From Glandiceps talaboti (taxonomy: Eukaryota > Hemichordata > Enteropneusta > Spengelidae): a DNA stretch of 64,000 nt. The stretch lies in contig NC_135555.1 in NCBI RefSeq assembly GCF_964340395.1, positions 23,322,225 to 23,386,224 of the forward strand. The letters are read 5' to 3'. Position numbers and translations under genes: made by a program. Positions 14,812 through 28,239 of the stretch are shown here, piece after piece. Every line of letters begins with the position of its first letter. Within the stretch, counting starts at the first letter, position 1. The notes below the pieces were generated by a model. The model was not told where the DNA came from. It saw only the letters and a program-made list of their open reading frames with translations, and did not search any database.

Positions 14812-15116
14812 GTACTTCCTTGTATATATGTAAAGAAAGTCAGAATTAGATGAAATAGAGATATGACATGTCAAAATTTGTTGTAGTTACATGTCATGTT
14901 TCTACATTGTATGTAAGGAAAGTCAGCATTAGATGAAATAGAGATATGACATGTCAAAATTTGTTGTAGATACATGTCATGTATCTACATTGTATGTAAG
15001 GAAAGTCAGCATTAGATGAAATAGAGATATGACATGTCAAAATTTGTTGTAGTTACATGTCATGTATCTACATTGTATGTAAAGAAAGTCAGAATTAGAT
15101 GAAATAGAGATATGAC
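14812..15116 (+). repeat. 83-bp tandem repeat, about 3.5 copies
   Basis: The anchor GTCAG(A/C)ATTAGATGAAAT starts at 14839, 14922, 15005 and 15088, giving an exact period of 83 bp. Each unit also contains the palindrome TGACATGTCA and the string ACATGTCATGT. The middle copies are nearly identical, which points to recent expansion. The array abuts the right arm of the inverted-repeat unit. Confidence 0.93.
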
Positions 15117-16560
15117 AAAGGTCAGGTAAAAAGGGAGGGTTCACTAACATGCCTGTGTATTGAGTGCCTATACCTCCTTGCTACACACAATCATTTGATG
15201 TAGATAGTGGTTATCATCAGAATGAATAAATAAATAAAATATTGATTGGAGAAAATATCATATATTTGGAGAAATTATGGAAATTGTCTTAAATGCTTTG
15301 AATTTCATTGCAGAAGCTGTATTTAGATTCCTTCATTTAGATGTGTTTGGTACTCTTATAGTACATACTTTGCCGAAATAGGCGTTTGGTTGCCTACAAC
15401 GGTTAATGATACTAAAATTCTCGTTTAATTAGGGTGCATGCATGCATCCCTTCGAAATCAGTCAGTGCTCCAACGTTCAAAAGTAATACTGATACATTCA
15501 TAATTTAAGTGACTTGTAATAAAAATAAATCAATATCAAAATAATTGTAATGAACTTTCTTGGAAATTAAGCATGAAGATTTAAAAACACTTTTCTTACC
15601 AATGTAATCAACGGCAGGATATTTATCTACAAATGCTGTGCCAAACCAACAATATTTCATTCTCAACATGTAGATACATCTGATAATGGTTGGTATAGAA
15701 CAGAGATTGGTGCAGTAGATTAAACAGTTATGCTGGAAGGTATCCTGTCTTGTGATTTTCATCAACAGCAAACGTCGTCAACTTGGGATATATGTCCAAA
15801 TGAATGTTTGACTTAACAATATTCTGAATCAATACTTTTATTTATCTACAGATTGAATATATAAAGTGGTTTGCCACATTTTACATTTTGAACTACAGTT
15901 AGGCTCTTACATGTGAATTACTATTCATAACTCACGACATAGCAAAGGAAGTGCCCTTCAATGACCTCCATTATATGTGTCACACGGTCATGTGACTACT
16001 CCTAATTATATAGAGACTTAATGGTGACTTTATTAAGACACTTGGCATCGTTGAGATATCGGTAAACTGTTATTGTCTAATGTGTGTTGTTCAAACGTTT
16101 AAACTTAAGCCTGTGTCCTTAATGGTCGAGACTGTACGTATCGTCAGTTTGACGTAAAAAGTGTGTAGTGTTTTATTATGCAGGCTGCATATATTACAGC
16201 GATTTGTGATTGAACGGACCGCGGAAATTTGACCGTAAGTGAACCTGTAAAAGCTTATCGAGCCATCACATAATGGAATACATGTATGATTCAACTGGGT
16301 CTTAACAAACATCAAATTTAATAAAATGTATAAGGCGCTCAGGAATTTCGAAAACATAAATCATGATAGAATCGCGGTAAAGAATGTATTGATCAAAGGG
16401 TCTGATTTGTAATAAGAAAAGTTAAAAGGAAAACAGAATAGCAAAATTGACATGTTTGAAAGGTTATGTTATCTTAAGATGTTACATGTTAATATATTTC
16501 GCAACGTTTAGCTGTGTGTCTTCTCGTCAACCTTATTTTATTTCTAGGCCAATCGTTTTT

Positions 16561-17099
16561 TCCTTCAGTAAGGAAGGAGATACTATAGGGACATAAATGT
16601 CTGTGTGTATGTGTGTGTGTGTGTCTGTATCATCGTTTTCGCCACAACGACAGGGTCAATTGATATGAAATTTGGTACACATCTTCCTTATGGGAAAAGA
16701 AAGATCTGATTAGGTTTTGGTAAACATCCAATAAATTTTAATGACTCATTTGCATAATCAACGGTTTTCAGCAATTAGTCTATATCTTATGAATTCAAGT
16801 TTCAATTTTCATATAATTTGGTACAGATATAAAAAAAGATGTAGTAAAGTATGATTTATAGCAATATTATGAAATCTATAAGCCTACGAAAATAAATTGT
16901 TGGTCTTCAACACTGTTGTTCATGATCTAGCCTACGTGTATTACTTCGCAAAATTGTAGGAACACTGGTGACCTTTACATTGACCTATATATATTCAGTG
17001 CACAGTGAGGGTGCAATGTCTGGTTTGAACAGGGAGTTTGAATTATATATATGATAGCAAGACGATACCCTTACGGAAGGGTGTTCAGTTTAAATCTGG
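16561..17099 (+). mobile_element. Hairpin-ended interspersed element, copy A (non-autonomous)
   Basis: The left end has the hairpin TCCTTCAGTAAGGA, then a TGTGTGT-rich tract, a conserved block (CAATTGATATGAAATTTGG), and TCTGATTAGGTTTTGGTAA. The right end is CCCTTACGGAAGGGTGTTCA followed by GTTTAAATCTGG. The same order and the same right end recur at 42999-44360 and 61219-62637. There is no open reading frame of note. Copy A carries one unit of the ATTTGCATAAT repeat that is amplified in the 61-kb copy. The transposon superfamily could not be assigned. Confidence 0.75.
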
Positions 17100-18304
17100 T
17101 TATTTTATGACAGTGAGGGATTTTCAGCGATAATGTTTGAAAATGCAACTCTTCTAACCAATCTGTCATGCTAACTACCTTTAAATGTTCACATTGAGGA
17201 TATGTGACGTGATAGTGAGATTTAATTAGATTTAATTCCCATGATAAAATGAATCAAGACTTATCGAGAATGGTACTGTCTATGAAGCTGAACATATATC
17301 TAGAATATCTATGTGTATTTTGCAAAGTTTCTCCTTGGCTTCCTGATAACATGCAAACATCGGAAATGCATCGTAAGTTGGGAGAGCACTTAGCCTGACT
17401 TCCAATCTTTCAATCTTTCGATTTTCCTCCCGACGTCAATTTGTCCCTCCGTCAATTACCTCTAAATGATTATGATTGACGACTTGACCTTTTTGAGGAG
17501 AGGAATTACTTTGTTCTGTAATTTGCTAGGTGTGCTTAAGTGATTTGTGCGAGAATGTGAATTGTATCAAAAGATCTACTGTACAGTGCGTTTGCTTGAA
17601 TGTAGAGATGTTTCTCATGTCTTTTTACATACAGGAGATGACATAATTCCTTCGCGCTAGATTTGTCAAACGACGGTAGACGACACATTTGTTGCAACAA
17701 CAGTAATTTAACAATAATTTATTACCTAACATATTCTATGATACACTAAGTCTTGTACATACGTACTACAGCTTATACATTGATTTTCAGCTTTGAAGTA
17801 TATACAATGAGTGTTTCTAACATATTATGATAACAGCTTAGGAAGTACATAACGCAATACGTTGAACACTAGTAATCATGGCAACTATATCCTACAGTGA
17901 TACGATTAGAGTTTTTTCATAATTGAATACAGCATATGCATGTGAGGAATGCAATGCACCATTTTACTAACCGATTAGACATATATAGTGTGTAATTAGG
18001 GGTATATGTAATATTGTTTTCTCCTGGATCAAAAGTTTAGTAATATGGGTGTACATGGTAAATGTATGGATTTCCTAAGATAGGACAGTTATATAAATAT
18101 ACAGCATGCTTATCTTGAGTCAAATATTGATAAAACAGTGTGACTATATTAGCCTCATCACATATACACTTCCAGAGTTCGAGACCCGTAGGCACGGACC
18201 AGGTGGATCGATCTGATCTCTAGGTTGAAAGGTTATAATGAGGTGACTTCTCACCTACCACGAGGAAAGAGGTACACAGCAGGACGAATGCAGGGAATAT
18301 ATAT

Positions 18305-18366
18305 TACTCAGCTGGACAGAGCACTTTAACTAGAATTGAGGGGACGTGGGTTGGAATCCTAAACAT
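18305..18366 (+). tRNA. Degenerate tRNA-derived sequence (SINE head or tRNA pseudogene)
   Basis: An A-box-like stretch (CTCAGCTGGACAGAGCACTT) is followed about 25 bases later by a B-box-like GTGGGTTGGAATCC, the spacing expected of a tRNA gene. The expected GTTCGAATCC is altered to GTTGGAATCC and no clean acceptor stem forms. This is therefore best read as a tRNA-derived SINE promoter region or a dead tRNA, not a functional gene. Confidence 0.5.
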
Positions 18367-20227
18367 GTGGTTTCATTCATCAATTTCATTTTATCCTGTA
18401 TATAATGAAGTACACAACTTTTGAGTGACATATATCCCCAAAACATTGGGAAATACACGAACCTAATTCTGCTTTCCAGTTGTTATAAATATAAATTTAC
18501 ATTAAAGCAGAAATAGAACTCAAGTAAAGAAAGTATCGTATCGTATACACCCCTAAAGGCTGTATCTACGATGATGTTTCTTACGCTTTCTTAGTGACAG
18601 ATGTACCCAAACCAAAGTTACAATTCTAAAACTTCGCTTATACAGTGATACGTATATTGGTCTCGATCTGGGTTAATATGCATGCTACACGTTTGGTTTG
18701 TTACTCTCAGATGACAGATTACAATCACATTGTATATCACCCTCTTTAACACGTCAGAAAGGAACACGTGACCCAAATAGTCTATTAGGCACACTTTCAG
18801 ATGTTTAATGTGTTTTAAAATGCCGGAAAACATACAATGAATACTGTATAAATGAGTGGCGTTGTCATGGGCATCTCACAAACTACAGTAGTGATATATC
18901 TGACAGGAGACACTGGGCACGAAGGAACGTGGTTGCGTAGATTTTAACGTGTATCCATATAGGAAAATGATGTCAACGGTAACATACTGAGTGAAATCGA
19001 ATGGAAATTCAAATGTACGGTGCTGTGCTTGGGATGATTTCGGTGTTATTGTGAGGGTTAACGTTATTTCCGTTAATTCAGTATGTCTACTTTTCGTGGA
19101 TGATTAGATTGCCTCCAGTTGAATGGACTTTAGCACGTATCAAACACAGACATATGGCACCATTAACATGCATCTCTGCCATTTTATAGCTGCTTTCTGT
19201 GCCTTTCTAATCTTGTGTCTTAATAGTAAAGAAGTCCAATTACCTGCTGTCCATTAGGTTTCTTTTCAGTAATTTACATGTGACACAATGGGTTTCAAGG
19301 TATCTATGCAATTGATTACGTGATGAAAATGTATTATCGGCCACTTAAAATACGCTTTGATCATAGCAGAATAGATTTCCGTGTCCAAACTAGTTTGATA
19401 CCTATCAAAATTTGTAAAGATGGGTGTCTTAAGGCGGGTATCTCTCTTTCTTTGGCTCTTTGCAGAATAACATTCCAATGTCTGTGTATTAAGATGTAAT
19501 GAATTATACTTGCATTATTGTCAAAACACAACAATAAAATGGCTAAGTAATATCTGGCAGTTAATCTATATTGTAAGTCTTTTCTGCATGTTTTAATAAT
19601 TCCACAAAGATATAATGACATGTTACAGGTAAACCAAAGACGTCACAACACTGACTAGAGGTACCGTTGTGAAGGACACGACACTTAGCTCACAAGATCA
19701 ATCAGGTTATGAGAAGGCATTACCCTCATAAATAGATCTAAGTGCACAACATAATAATCAGCATCATGCATCTTAAAAGTTTAGAAAAGTATGTACTAAC
19801 AAAATGGTATTGACCAGTACACCTATTTCATAACGAGATAAGAGTATAAAGATAACAGTAGTTCCTTCGATTTTAATTTGGAAAATGTAGTCTTATGAAA
19901 CTGATGGAAGATAATTCTATATTAAGTACTGATAGATTGTGTTGACACTGTGTTACAGGTTCTTTTTTATATAGACGTTGTGTCGTGTGCGTGTCATATT
20001 TAGAAAGAATTACACTAACACCTTTAAGATAAAACATGAAGTCAGTGTGTTCCAAGTTAAGAATCATGCACATATTACGTAGAAGCTATTCATCTGCGTC
20101 TGCACATTTCCTCCATATCTTTAAGAAGGTGGTTACCACTCTAGAAATATTCGAAATTGCCTGTATGTCATAATATATTTTCTCATTTATTTTCATGCAA
20201 ACAATGCATATTTTAACATATGACATG

Positions 20228-20298
20228 GTTTTGGAGACGTGTCTTAAATATTGATTATTCAATGTTTTGGAGACGTGTCTTAAATATTGATTATTCAA
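20228..20298 (+). repeat. 36-bp direct tandem duplication
   Basis: Two essentially identical 36-bp units (GTTTTGGAGACGTGTC...TTGATTATTCAA) lie side by side about 140 bp before the splice acceptor of the next exon. Near identity implies a recent event. Any effect on splicing is speculative. Confidence 0.9.
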
Positions 20299-20437
20299 AA
20301 ACACATAAAAAATATGTTACGTAACAATGCATGTATTTACTTAGTAACAATTGCTAATGCAGCAAGTATGTGTCAGAAACTTTTTTCTTTAAAAATAGTT
20401 TTATTATCGTCTCCTGACACATTTTTATCTATAGCAG

Positions 20438-20664
20438 GACTTCAACATAATGGCGTTCATACGACAATATTGGAATGACCCAAGATTAACCTTTAATGCA
20501 AGCTCCCCAGATTATAGTCTCAGTGTCAACCAGAAGCTCCTAGAGAAAATCTGGGTGCCAGATATGTATATCATCAATGAAAAGGCTGGAGAACTCCATG
20601 AGCTAACAGTTGAGAATAAAGCACTTAGAATCTATCCGAATGGAGATATATTCTATAGCATAAG
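20438..20664 (+). CDS. Gene 1: 227-bp exon, ligand-binding domain loops D, A and first half of loop E
   Basis: Encodes DFNIMAFIRQYWNDPRLTF... through ...IWVPDMYIINEKAGELHE to ...GDIFYSIR, which aligns throughout with the 'D-r-niflRQqWnDpRLaf ... iWkPDlffaNEK...H...YSiRL' stretch of glycine receptors. Recognisable positions are FxR in loop D (F-I-R, the Arg used by GlyR and GluCl agonists), the WxPD signature, NEK in loop A and S-I-R leading into loop E. An N-glycosylation sequon (NAS) follows RLTF. Boundaries are the acceptor tctatagcag and the donor ATAAG|gtaagg. Entry phase is 0 and the last two bases pair with the first base of the next exon to make the Arg of SIR-LSL. The Met inside the exon (20450) is internal, not a start. 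Confidence 0.97.
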
Positions 20665-20779
20665 GTAAGGCATACACAATCGTTCCTATAATTGCATTGT
20701 TATTAATTTACATATTTTATATTAAGCAGGTTCTCAAAATAATGTTTTAGATGTTATACAATCGTTTCAAATGTAATAT

Positions 20780-20886
20780 ACATACATACATACATACATA
20801 CATACATACATACATACATCCATGCATGCATGCATGCATACATACATACATACATACATACATACATACATACATACATACATACA

Positions 20887-20915
<29 letters not shown>
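20780..20915. repeat. (CATA)n array with a CATG interruption
   Basis: About 34 tetranucleotide units, interrupted near 20819-20838 by CATC/CATG units. Frames through it give meaningless Tyr-Ile-His-Thr strings. Confidence 0.95.
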
Positions 20916-20918
<3 letters not shown>

Positions 20919-21365
20919 GTTATCTATTTTTCTTCATTTACAAAAGAGGCGGCTATTTTAGAGGTTAGTATGTAAACCCTAGATTAGTAATCTTTCCTGA
21001 AAACGTTATGGAATAAGGTTGCACTGTTCTGCATTCATTTGAAAATTCAACGAGCCCTTGATTATGTTGGTACCTTTTATGAGTTTTATGTAATTTTGTC
21101 TATACCACAGTCGTAAAAACTGCATGTGATATATATTTCTCATCATGTGTGAATTACTCCCCTGTAGCTATTCCTACGAAGAGAGACTCATAAAGAAATG
21201 ACTTTGAATATCCACTCATTTTATGTCATCACTATTCTAACACTAATGTAGTTAAGTCATTTGGAAAAGGAAGGGTCATGCTAAATTGTCACGACTTATT
21301 AACTAGGCGATAACAGATCTTCATTCTCTGGCATATCTGATACATATTTAGAATTATATAATAAG

Positions 21366-21390
21366 ACTCCAGGGTTTTGTACCCTGGAGT
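21366..21390. repeat. Perfect 10-bp stem, 5-nt loop hairpin
   Basis: ACTCCAGGGT, loop TTTGT, then ACCCTGGAGT. The stem is perfect and GC-rich against an AT-rich background. It has no T-run and no neighbouring gene, so no function is assigned. Confidence 0.6.
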
Positions 21391-24300
21391 TCAGTACAGG
21401 ATCAGGTGGTTTTGTTGATGGTGTGGTAAATCACCACAGATTACTTTGAATACACAGTGGAAAATGACATTCCCAAAGTAGCAAGACGGAAGTGAAATGG
21501 AGAGAATATCTAACTTCAGACTTCGGTATTAATTTTTTCTTGATTTTTACAGCAAATAGATAAATCGTATAATGATAACATATTTTGAATTTAGTCAGAG
21601 AATTATTCTATTTATCTTAGGAATTCGTTTACGTAATGCAAAGAGTGAGCAAAACTTAAACATATAAAAATACCTGTTGTAGCATTTAATACTTTACATT
21701 GAGATATATGTATCATTGTTATTGTTTATATCTTCTGTACAATATGTAGGAAGAACTTTGCAATGTGATTAGAGGAAGTCAAACTCAGTGTTATTCTCTG
21801 AGTTTAAGCATGCTTAATGGATATCGATATACTATCAAAAGGTTATAACTAGTTTTTGTAAGGTTCGTAACTTAATTGCTTCGTTATGAAAGATGATAAA
21901 GAGAGTGCAGCAGTCAATAATCCTAATTTGTGGTCAACAAATGTACTATTATTGGATTATTAAAATCATCAATGCGTTACATCATTAATTATTAACACCA
22001 CATTGAACTTGTGCTCCATTTGCGAGGTCTGTGCTGTGGGCCTCATGGGAGTTAAGATAAATTCATTTGCAATAGGTGAACAATGTATATGCATGACTCA
22101 TAAGTGGTTCATACCTTTAGTGAGTTGCGTTCCAATTTAATATCGTTTTCTTATGATATACACATGCCATACAAGTGCAGCATCAAAGCACACTTAGTGA
22201 AACAATAACCGCAAAAGAAAGTTATTTTCTGAGCGAAATAAATCATGCTCATGTTAATTAACTAGCGGGTATGGTTCATTTAATGGTTTATATGTCAATA
22301 GTTTCAATGTTATGAACCTTCAACGGGCCAATAAATTTTAATCAAGCTGGCCCTTGATATAGCTGAATGGTGTAATAACATTTAACAATGTAAATAAATC
22401 AAGCAGATAAGATGACTTGTAAGGAAAGAGGAAATGAAATTTAATATTTGATACACATTTTAATTAAAGTTTTATTCATATAACGTTAAAATCTTTACTT
22501 CAGAAAGTATGAAATGGTACGAATATCATCAAACATTACTTTAAGTTTGACGCTGTTAGTGTTCACTAGTATATCAAATTTCCTGTTCATCTTGAAGCTG
22601 TAAGAGATGACGTTTCAAGGGGAACGACACGCCAAGAAATAAGGTCATTTTTGTAAAATTTAGATTAGGCTTCATCAATCAAATACTTTGTTTGCCGTCC
22701 TTAAATTTCCCCAACACTTATACGACAGACAGGTTAAAAAGCAAACACACAAAAAAGCACAATGCTAGCATGTCATGTAAATTCACTTTTGTGTTAATTC
22801 ATTTTCTGTTTATACCTAAATAAACTACTGTAACACTGTTGAAATACACATATCAAAAGTTTGATTGTCATAAGCAACTATTTAGATATACGTGTAGTAA
22901 TTCTGAGGATATTTGACCAGTTTTTCCATTTACAATTATAGTATAAAACAGTGCTTTCCGTTGAAATTTTGACCAAAATGTATTTTCTTTCTATTTTCTT
23001 TTCTAATCAACCGACAAACCTACCAGCACGCGAACGACAAACAAATAATTTAATTGATGGCGCTTTACGGAGAGTCACGTGATGATTTACGGGAAACCCC
23101 AAGTTAAAACTTTACCTCATTCATTATTCAATGTAGATCCCTTCAATGGTCACGCACTGCCTCATTGGAGACAGCAGACATGCACACGAAATTGCAGAAA
23201 ATATACGTTTATGATTGTTTACTGGTAAAAAAAATACCTAGGAGTCATTAATATTGTATGTTTTGCTCATCAAGTTATCAATCGTGCGTATACATTTACA
23301 CTACCAGAGTGATTATACTTTCAAAACCAAGGCAACAATGTCGTCCATTTATATAACATAAATCATCCCATAGTAATATATGTAGTTTGTATTCCTTAGG
23401 TTGTCAAAAGTCGTTACTAGAAGAGATTTGTAACTTTTCATTTAGGTAAACACAATTTATTCCTAATAGGCCAAGAACGATTCGATTCAGATAAAAACGT
23501 TCAATATTGCGTGACGTTCATGAAGACGATATATCTGTTTGACACATTTACATGCTGTATTGCAGTTTATGATACAGCCAGGGATAGCAGTCATGCCCAA
23601 ACTGTGGATCATATTAAAGTGTTATGTCTCCAAGGAAAACTTTACCATTCCTTTAATTTTCCCAGAGAATATATAATAAAGATACAGGTCCACTGGGAAT
23701 TTTGATAACTCCTAACTCTCAATGAAACAATCACATGAAGTAAACTCATTCTACTGTGTCACGTGTTGATGTGAGATTACATCGTATGATTGATGGTGTT
23801 TTTCCAAATATTAATCGTCTTGAGGAATTTCCTTAATTGCATATTAATAAGTGATGATTATTTCTTTAACTACATCAGATCAGTTGATAGAAATTCTATA
23901 AATCTTTACAAAATGTATCATCAGAGAAATATTGTTTATTTTATTAATAATTTGTAAGTGATATTTTTCCTGAAAACAAATAGTAACAGAATATGTTGTG
24001 TTTTTTCACCATGGCTATGTTTCTTACAATTGCATTGTGTCCCCATATACTTTCCCTATCCCGTAATATACAATTCTGTGATATAAATTGGCCAATTTCA
24101 TTAACACGCCTCAGTCTGCACGTCACGCTTGTTCATTGTTCTTACAGTCAGCCATTTGTGAATGCAAGGAACCAATTTTCTAAAGCTCTAAAAGGAAATT
24201 GCCAATTTCGTACATTCATTGATCCCTTGTTATCAATTTTAAGACAGTAGATACTTTTGCAAGTCGAAAATAGGGGTTTTATAGGAAATTAATGTAGCTG

Positions 24301-24395
24301 ACCGCTGACTTCCTGCCAGCCATCTTTTTGGTAAACTGCCAATTGCAATCGAGTCATTCGTGTGTTTCGTGAGATTCTGTTGTTCACCACGTCTT

Positions 24396-24463
24396 TGTCT
24401 TTGTCTTGTCTTGTCTTGTCTTGTCTTGTCTTGTCTTGTCTTGTCTTGTCTCGTCTCGTCTCG
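24396..24463. repeat. (TTGTC)n pentanucleotide repeat
   Basis: About 11 TTGTC/TTTGTC units grading into TCGTC variants at the right edge. Confidence 0.95.
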
Positions 24464-24994
24464 CCACGAATGATAAGGTTATTGGATTCCTGTTGTATTT
24501 AAACAATATGGAATCCAAAGCTCCTCATCAGAGGAAAGCTATTTGCATGCATCTTTGTTGAATCCAATGGCAACTTATCTCTTACTATGTGCAACAGACT
24601 ATTCGATGAAGATTGGTCGTTACGGTTGAAAATACAAGCAACTCTACTCTGCGAAACAACTTTATTACATGGCACTAACAGAGATGCCTTGTCATTTAAA
24701 AATCAATAAGTCAGGGTATTACCATGCAAGCTAACTAAGAGATTATAAACAACCGGAGAGAAGAGTTTTGATTTAAGGATCATTGTTTTAAGCACATAAC
24801 AAATGGGAATTTTGTTGGCATGTTCAACCATACGGGTTGATTGATTCACAGGTATATTGAATTCTATTATGCGCTTCCTGTAAGCTTGTCAGTTTCAGAG
24901 GGTAGTTTTAACGACATGAGCGTATGCCGTTACTAAAAGTGAATAATATGCTGGTAGCTGCTCTGGAGATGTTAATTAGAAAACTGGGAGTATT

Positions 24995-24998
<4 letters not shown>

Positions 24999-25044
<46 letters not shown>

Positions 25045-25052
25045 GAGAGAGT
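24999..25052. repeat. (GA)n microsatellite
   Basis: About 27 GA units with one GC interruption. Confidence 0.95.
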
Positions 25053-27285
25053 TATACTAGTACAGTGTATTTGCTACTTTTAGCGAAATATTTCTTCGTT
25101 ATACATATGCTAATTAAATGATATATAAAATACTAAAAATATTAATTAAAAGATATACACAAACTAACAAACTATTGTCGCAACATGTTGCCACAACAGT
25201 GATAAGCTACTGAATGGACATTAGTTTCCCTATAGTCTCAGTAGGAAGGCATGTCAGATTTTTATTGAAGGAGTCCCACGAACTTGCAGTGTACTGTTTT
25301 ACTACTTCCAATGTTTATACTATCTTTATCAGATGGTGATTTCAATCACACAGCAGAGGAACCGTTATCACCCACTTGTGCAATCTACCACATTGAAAAA
25401 CAAATGGTTTAATTTGCGCCTACCTTAGTAAACTGAAGGCTCGAATATCACAGTCGTAACATTTTGCAGATTGAGAACTTAGTACGATACAGTTACTATC
25501 TAAATATACCTTGGTACATATAACACATCCTCTGTGACTTGGCCAGTTCAACCTCCTTCCTAGTCATTGTTTTAATCATAGTACAGATCTTTGATTACTG
25601 CTTGTAATACCGATGACATATTTGTAAATTTAAGTAACTTCCATAGTTTGGCCATATTATGTCCTTCTTTGATTTATCAGTAGGTTAGTAAACCATAGTT
25701 AGGGTCATAATAAGGATGCCACCATGTGTCTTTAAGCTTGGTGAGAAAACAGTATACATTTCTCATATAATGAGAATTCATAATAATCATTTGGTATGGT
25801 CAAATGACATGATAACTCCCTGTCTTAATCGTTATAGGTTTTATATTCGTTATTTTAACTATTCACAGTCACCATGTAAATTTAGACGTCTTTTAAATGA
25901 AGTGATTAAATATAATGGAACAGTTGGGCTTAGTAGGAGAGAGTTAGAGTGTAGTTTGGCAAAAGAATTATAGAGCAGATGTACATATCTTTAGTGGCAT
26001 AATCTCATTCTCTTACTTTTCTCTCGGCATTGTACCATGTATAAACCTGTGTGAATTTTATTTAACTAATTCCTAAAGTTCAAGTGATCATGTTACAATG
26101 TGGAGACATAATAGTGATTTGTACACTTATATGATCTAGGCTGATAGGTGCACGAAGGACAGAGTAACAATGCTATCGTACAGTGATAGTTCTGGACAGT
26201 ATGACAATTTTACACTCTCCTGTGATTATAAAATATTTTGCTATTTTGAGATCTTGTGAGCAGTACATGGGATTCAGGAGGTCATTAGTCTGTAGTTTCC
26301 TGTAATGTCCAAAGATGAACTTTTAAAGTGCAGTGCGGATATACTATTGATTGCACATATCAGTTAACACTTAGTATTACAAGATTGTATATCTGCCTGT
26401 ATCTCTTTTGTTAGTTGTCGATCGATCTGTGTCGAAAAGTTAATGTAATCGCGGTCACTGACATGCCAGCAATCTTCTTGATGGACTGACAAAGATAATG
26501 CTGTCATTCTCATTCAAGTAACTTTTTATACAGTCAAATTATTTAATATTCATTTTATCAATATGTGAAGGAACTCTTATGAATTATTACTATCATTTAA
26601 TATTCAAATCGTATCATTTAAGAAGTTGTGTCATTAATTATTAAGAGTTTTATGTTTAAATCATAAGCTTAACATAGTACAATGCAATAGTCAAGTATAT
26701 ATATTACCAGAAATTTATTGCAAGAAAAGTTTAGTTATTACGATAATTGTTTACACAGTGTATGCTATTCGATGTGCCAAATCTATGTTGGCAACAATGA
26801 ACATGACTTCATATTACATTCTTTGGATCCGCATTGACTTGTATTCTCAAACTGCAAAAATGGTATCATGGAGACGGGCCGGGGGCGGGGGTCGTTTGAA
26901 GCATATTCAACATAGTATAATGATAAAATTATATCAGAAGCAGTAATACTACCTTTTCCAAAAATTTAGTCTAGACTTGATTGTATTTTTCAGTGGAATG
27001 AATGTTTTCATTTGGAGATAATGGCGTCACGTAGTTAATGAATCTAGACGAAATATTTGGGACAAGGAAACATTTCTTGCTTGTGATAAATAACCTTCTT
27101 ATACAGTATGATACCAAACTGATGAATCTCTTTGGAGTTGTGCAAGAGTATGCATATTAGTCAGTGGTTAATACACGACACTCGCGAGTCTAGTTTGAGC
27201 TAGATTGTACGTATACGATATCGATGGTGCACTCCCATCTGTTTTAGAATATATTCATCTCTGTAATCGTGGTAGTCTTGTCTCT

Positions 27286-27355
27286 CTGAACTATATCCGT
27301 TGAGAACACTTTACCAAGTTAGCGACAACGGGAAGTTCGATTCCATCCTGAAGTC
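27286..27355 (+). other. Possible degenerate tRNA-like (SINE) patch
   Basis: TATATCCGTTGAGAACACTT resembles a decayed A box, and GGGAAGTTCGATTCC, about 30 bases on, resembles a B box. A cloverleaf cannot be drawn convincingly. It may be the head of an old tRNA-derived SINE or chance. Confidence 0.25.
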
Positions 27356-28239
27356 TTCTTTTTTTTACGACCGCTTTGTGTATACTGATGAAGGAAGTAT
27401 GTGATTGTCAGCTTCGTTAATCATGCAGGACATCTTTTCCGATTTCTATTATTCTTTGTCCTCATAAGATGTTTTCGTTTTCTCGTTTGGGGGAAAATCC
27501 AATGAAAAGACGTAATTACTTATACACAATCTACGTAACCATCACTATTCGATTTAATGAAATCGGTTTCCCCATAACGATAGTGTCTAACTAACGTGTC
27601 GTGGGAACGTGCAATGCTTACATGGTTATGATAGAGACACATATCTCCTGTCATGCAAACATATACAGGAACATCAAATATACATCAATTATTTCATACC
27701 ATAGATAACACCTTCAGGTTATTACTGCAACTTTAAGATTCCAAATGTGAAGTATATGGGGATCCTTTGGGACGTTTGAATTTATTTTTTGATAATTAGT
27801 ATTTTTTTATGATAAATGATTTTTACAATAACATTTACAGTATTAAATCGGATCGAAGCGGCAGTAATACTTTCATTAAGCCTTCTATAAGCCCACGAGA
27901 TTTGTGGATGAGAGACTAGAATTAAATTATTAGCATTGAGATCATTTTGGATTATAAATCTTAATGCTATTATATCGTTCCTTGTAGCTTTAATTGGTAG
28001 CCAATGTTCCGTATTATTACGGGTTGAGAATTACCAGTAGAACAAGGCCTCGGAAACGTATCAAAACCCACAAAATAAAACGCCATGAATTGTACACAGT
28101 GTTTCTTCTGTATATGTTTTACTTAAAGTGACCATGCTATATGGATGACAAATTACAAATGGTGTAAAATGTTTGTTATCGTGCGTACAATAATAATACA
28201 CTTTCTAGCTTTTTCCAATTTATTGGGTTACAAAACATG

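Larger units (their letters stand above)
5955..20437 (+). other. Gene 1 intron, about 14.5 kb, between the 68-bp and 227-bp exons
   Basis: Bounded by gtaagt at 5955 and a tctatagcag acceptor ending at 20437. It holds a CA/ACGT microsatellite (12716-12783), degenerate local duplications (13305-13426 and 13634-13723), an inverted-repeat unit (14501-14788), an 83-bp tandem array (14812-15116), a hairpin-ended interspersed element (16561-17099), a tRNA-derived remnant (18305-18366) and a 36-bp duplication just before the acceptor. I see no coding exon or recognisable RNA gene. 5955-12700 looks like plain AT-rich unique sequence. Confidence 0.85.

Noticed and set aside
23993-24250. 85-codon plus-strand frame with a hydrophobic N-terminus
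   Set aside because: Signal-like start only. No domain follows and it sits within an intron.
25716-25973. 85-codon plus-strand open frame
   Set aside because: Reads like ordinary protein composition, but has no recognisable motif, weak initiation context and no splice partners. It lies inside a receptor intron.
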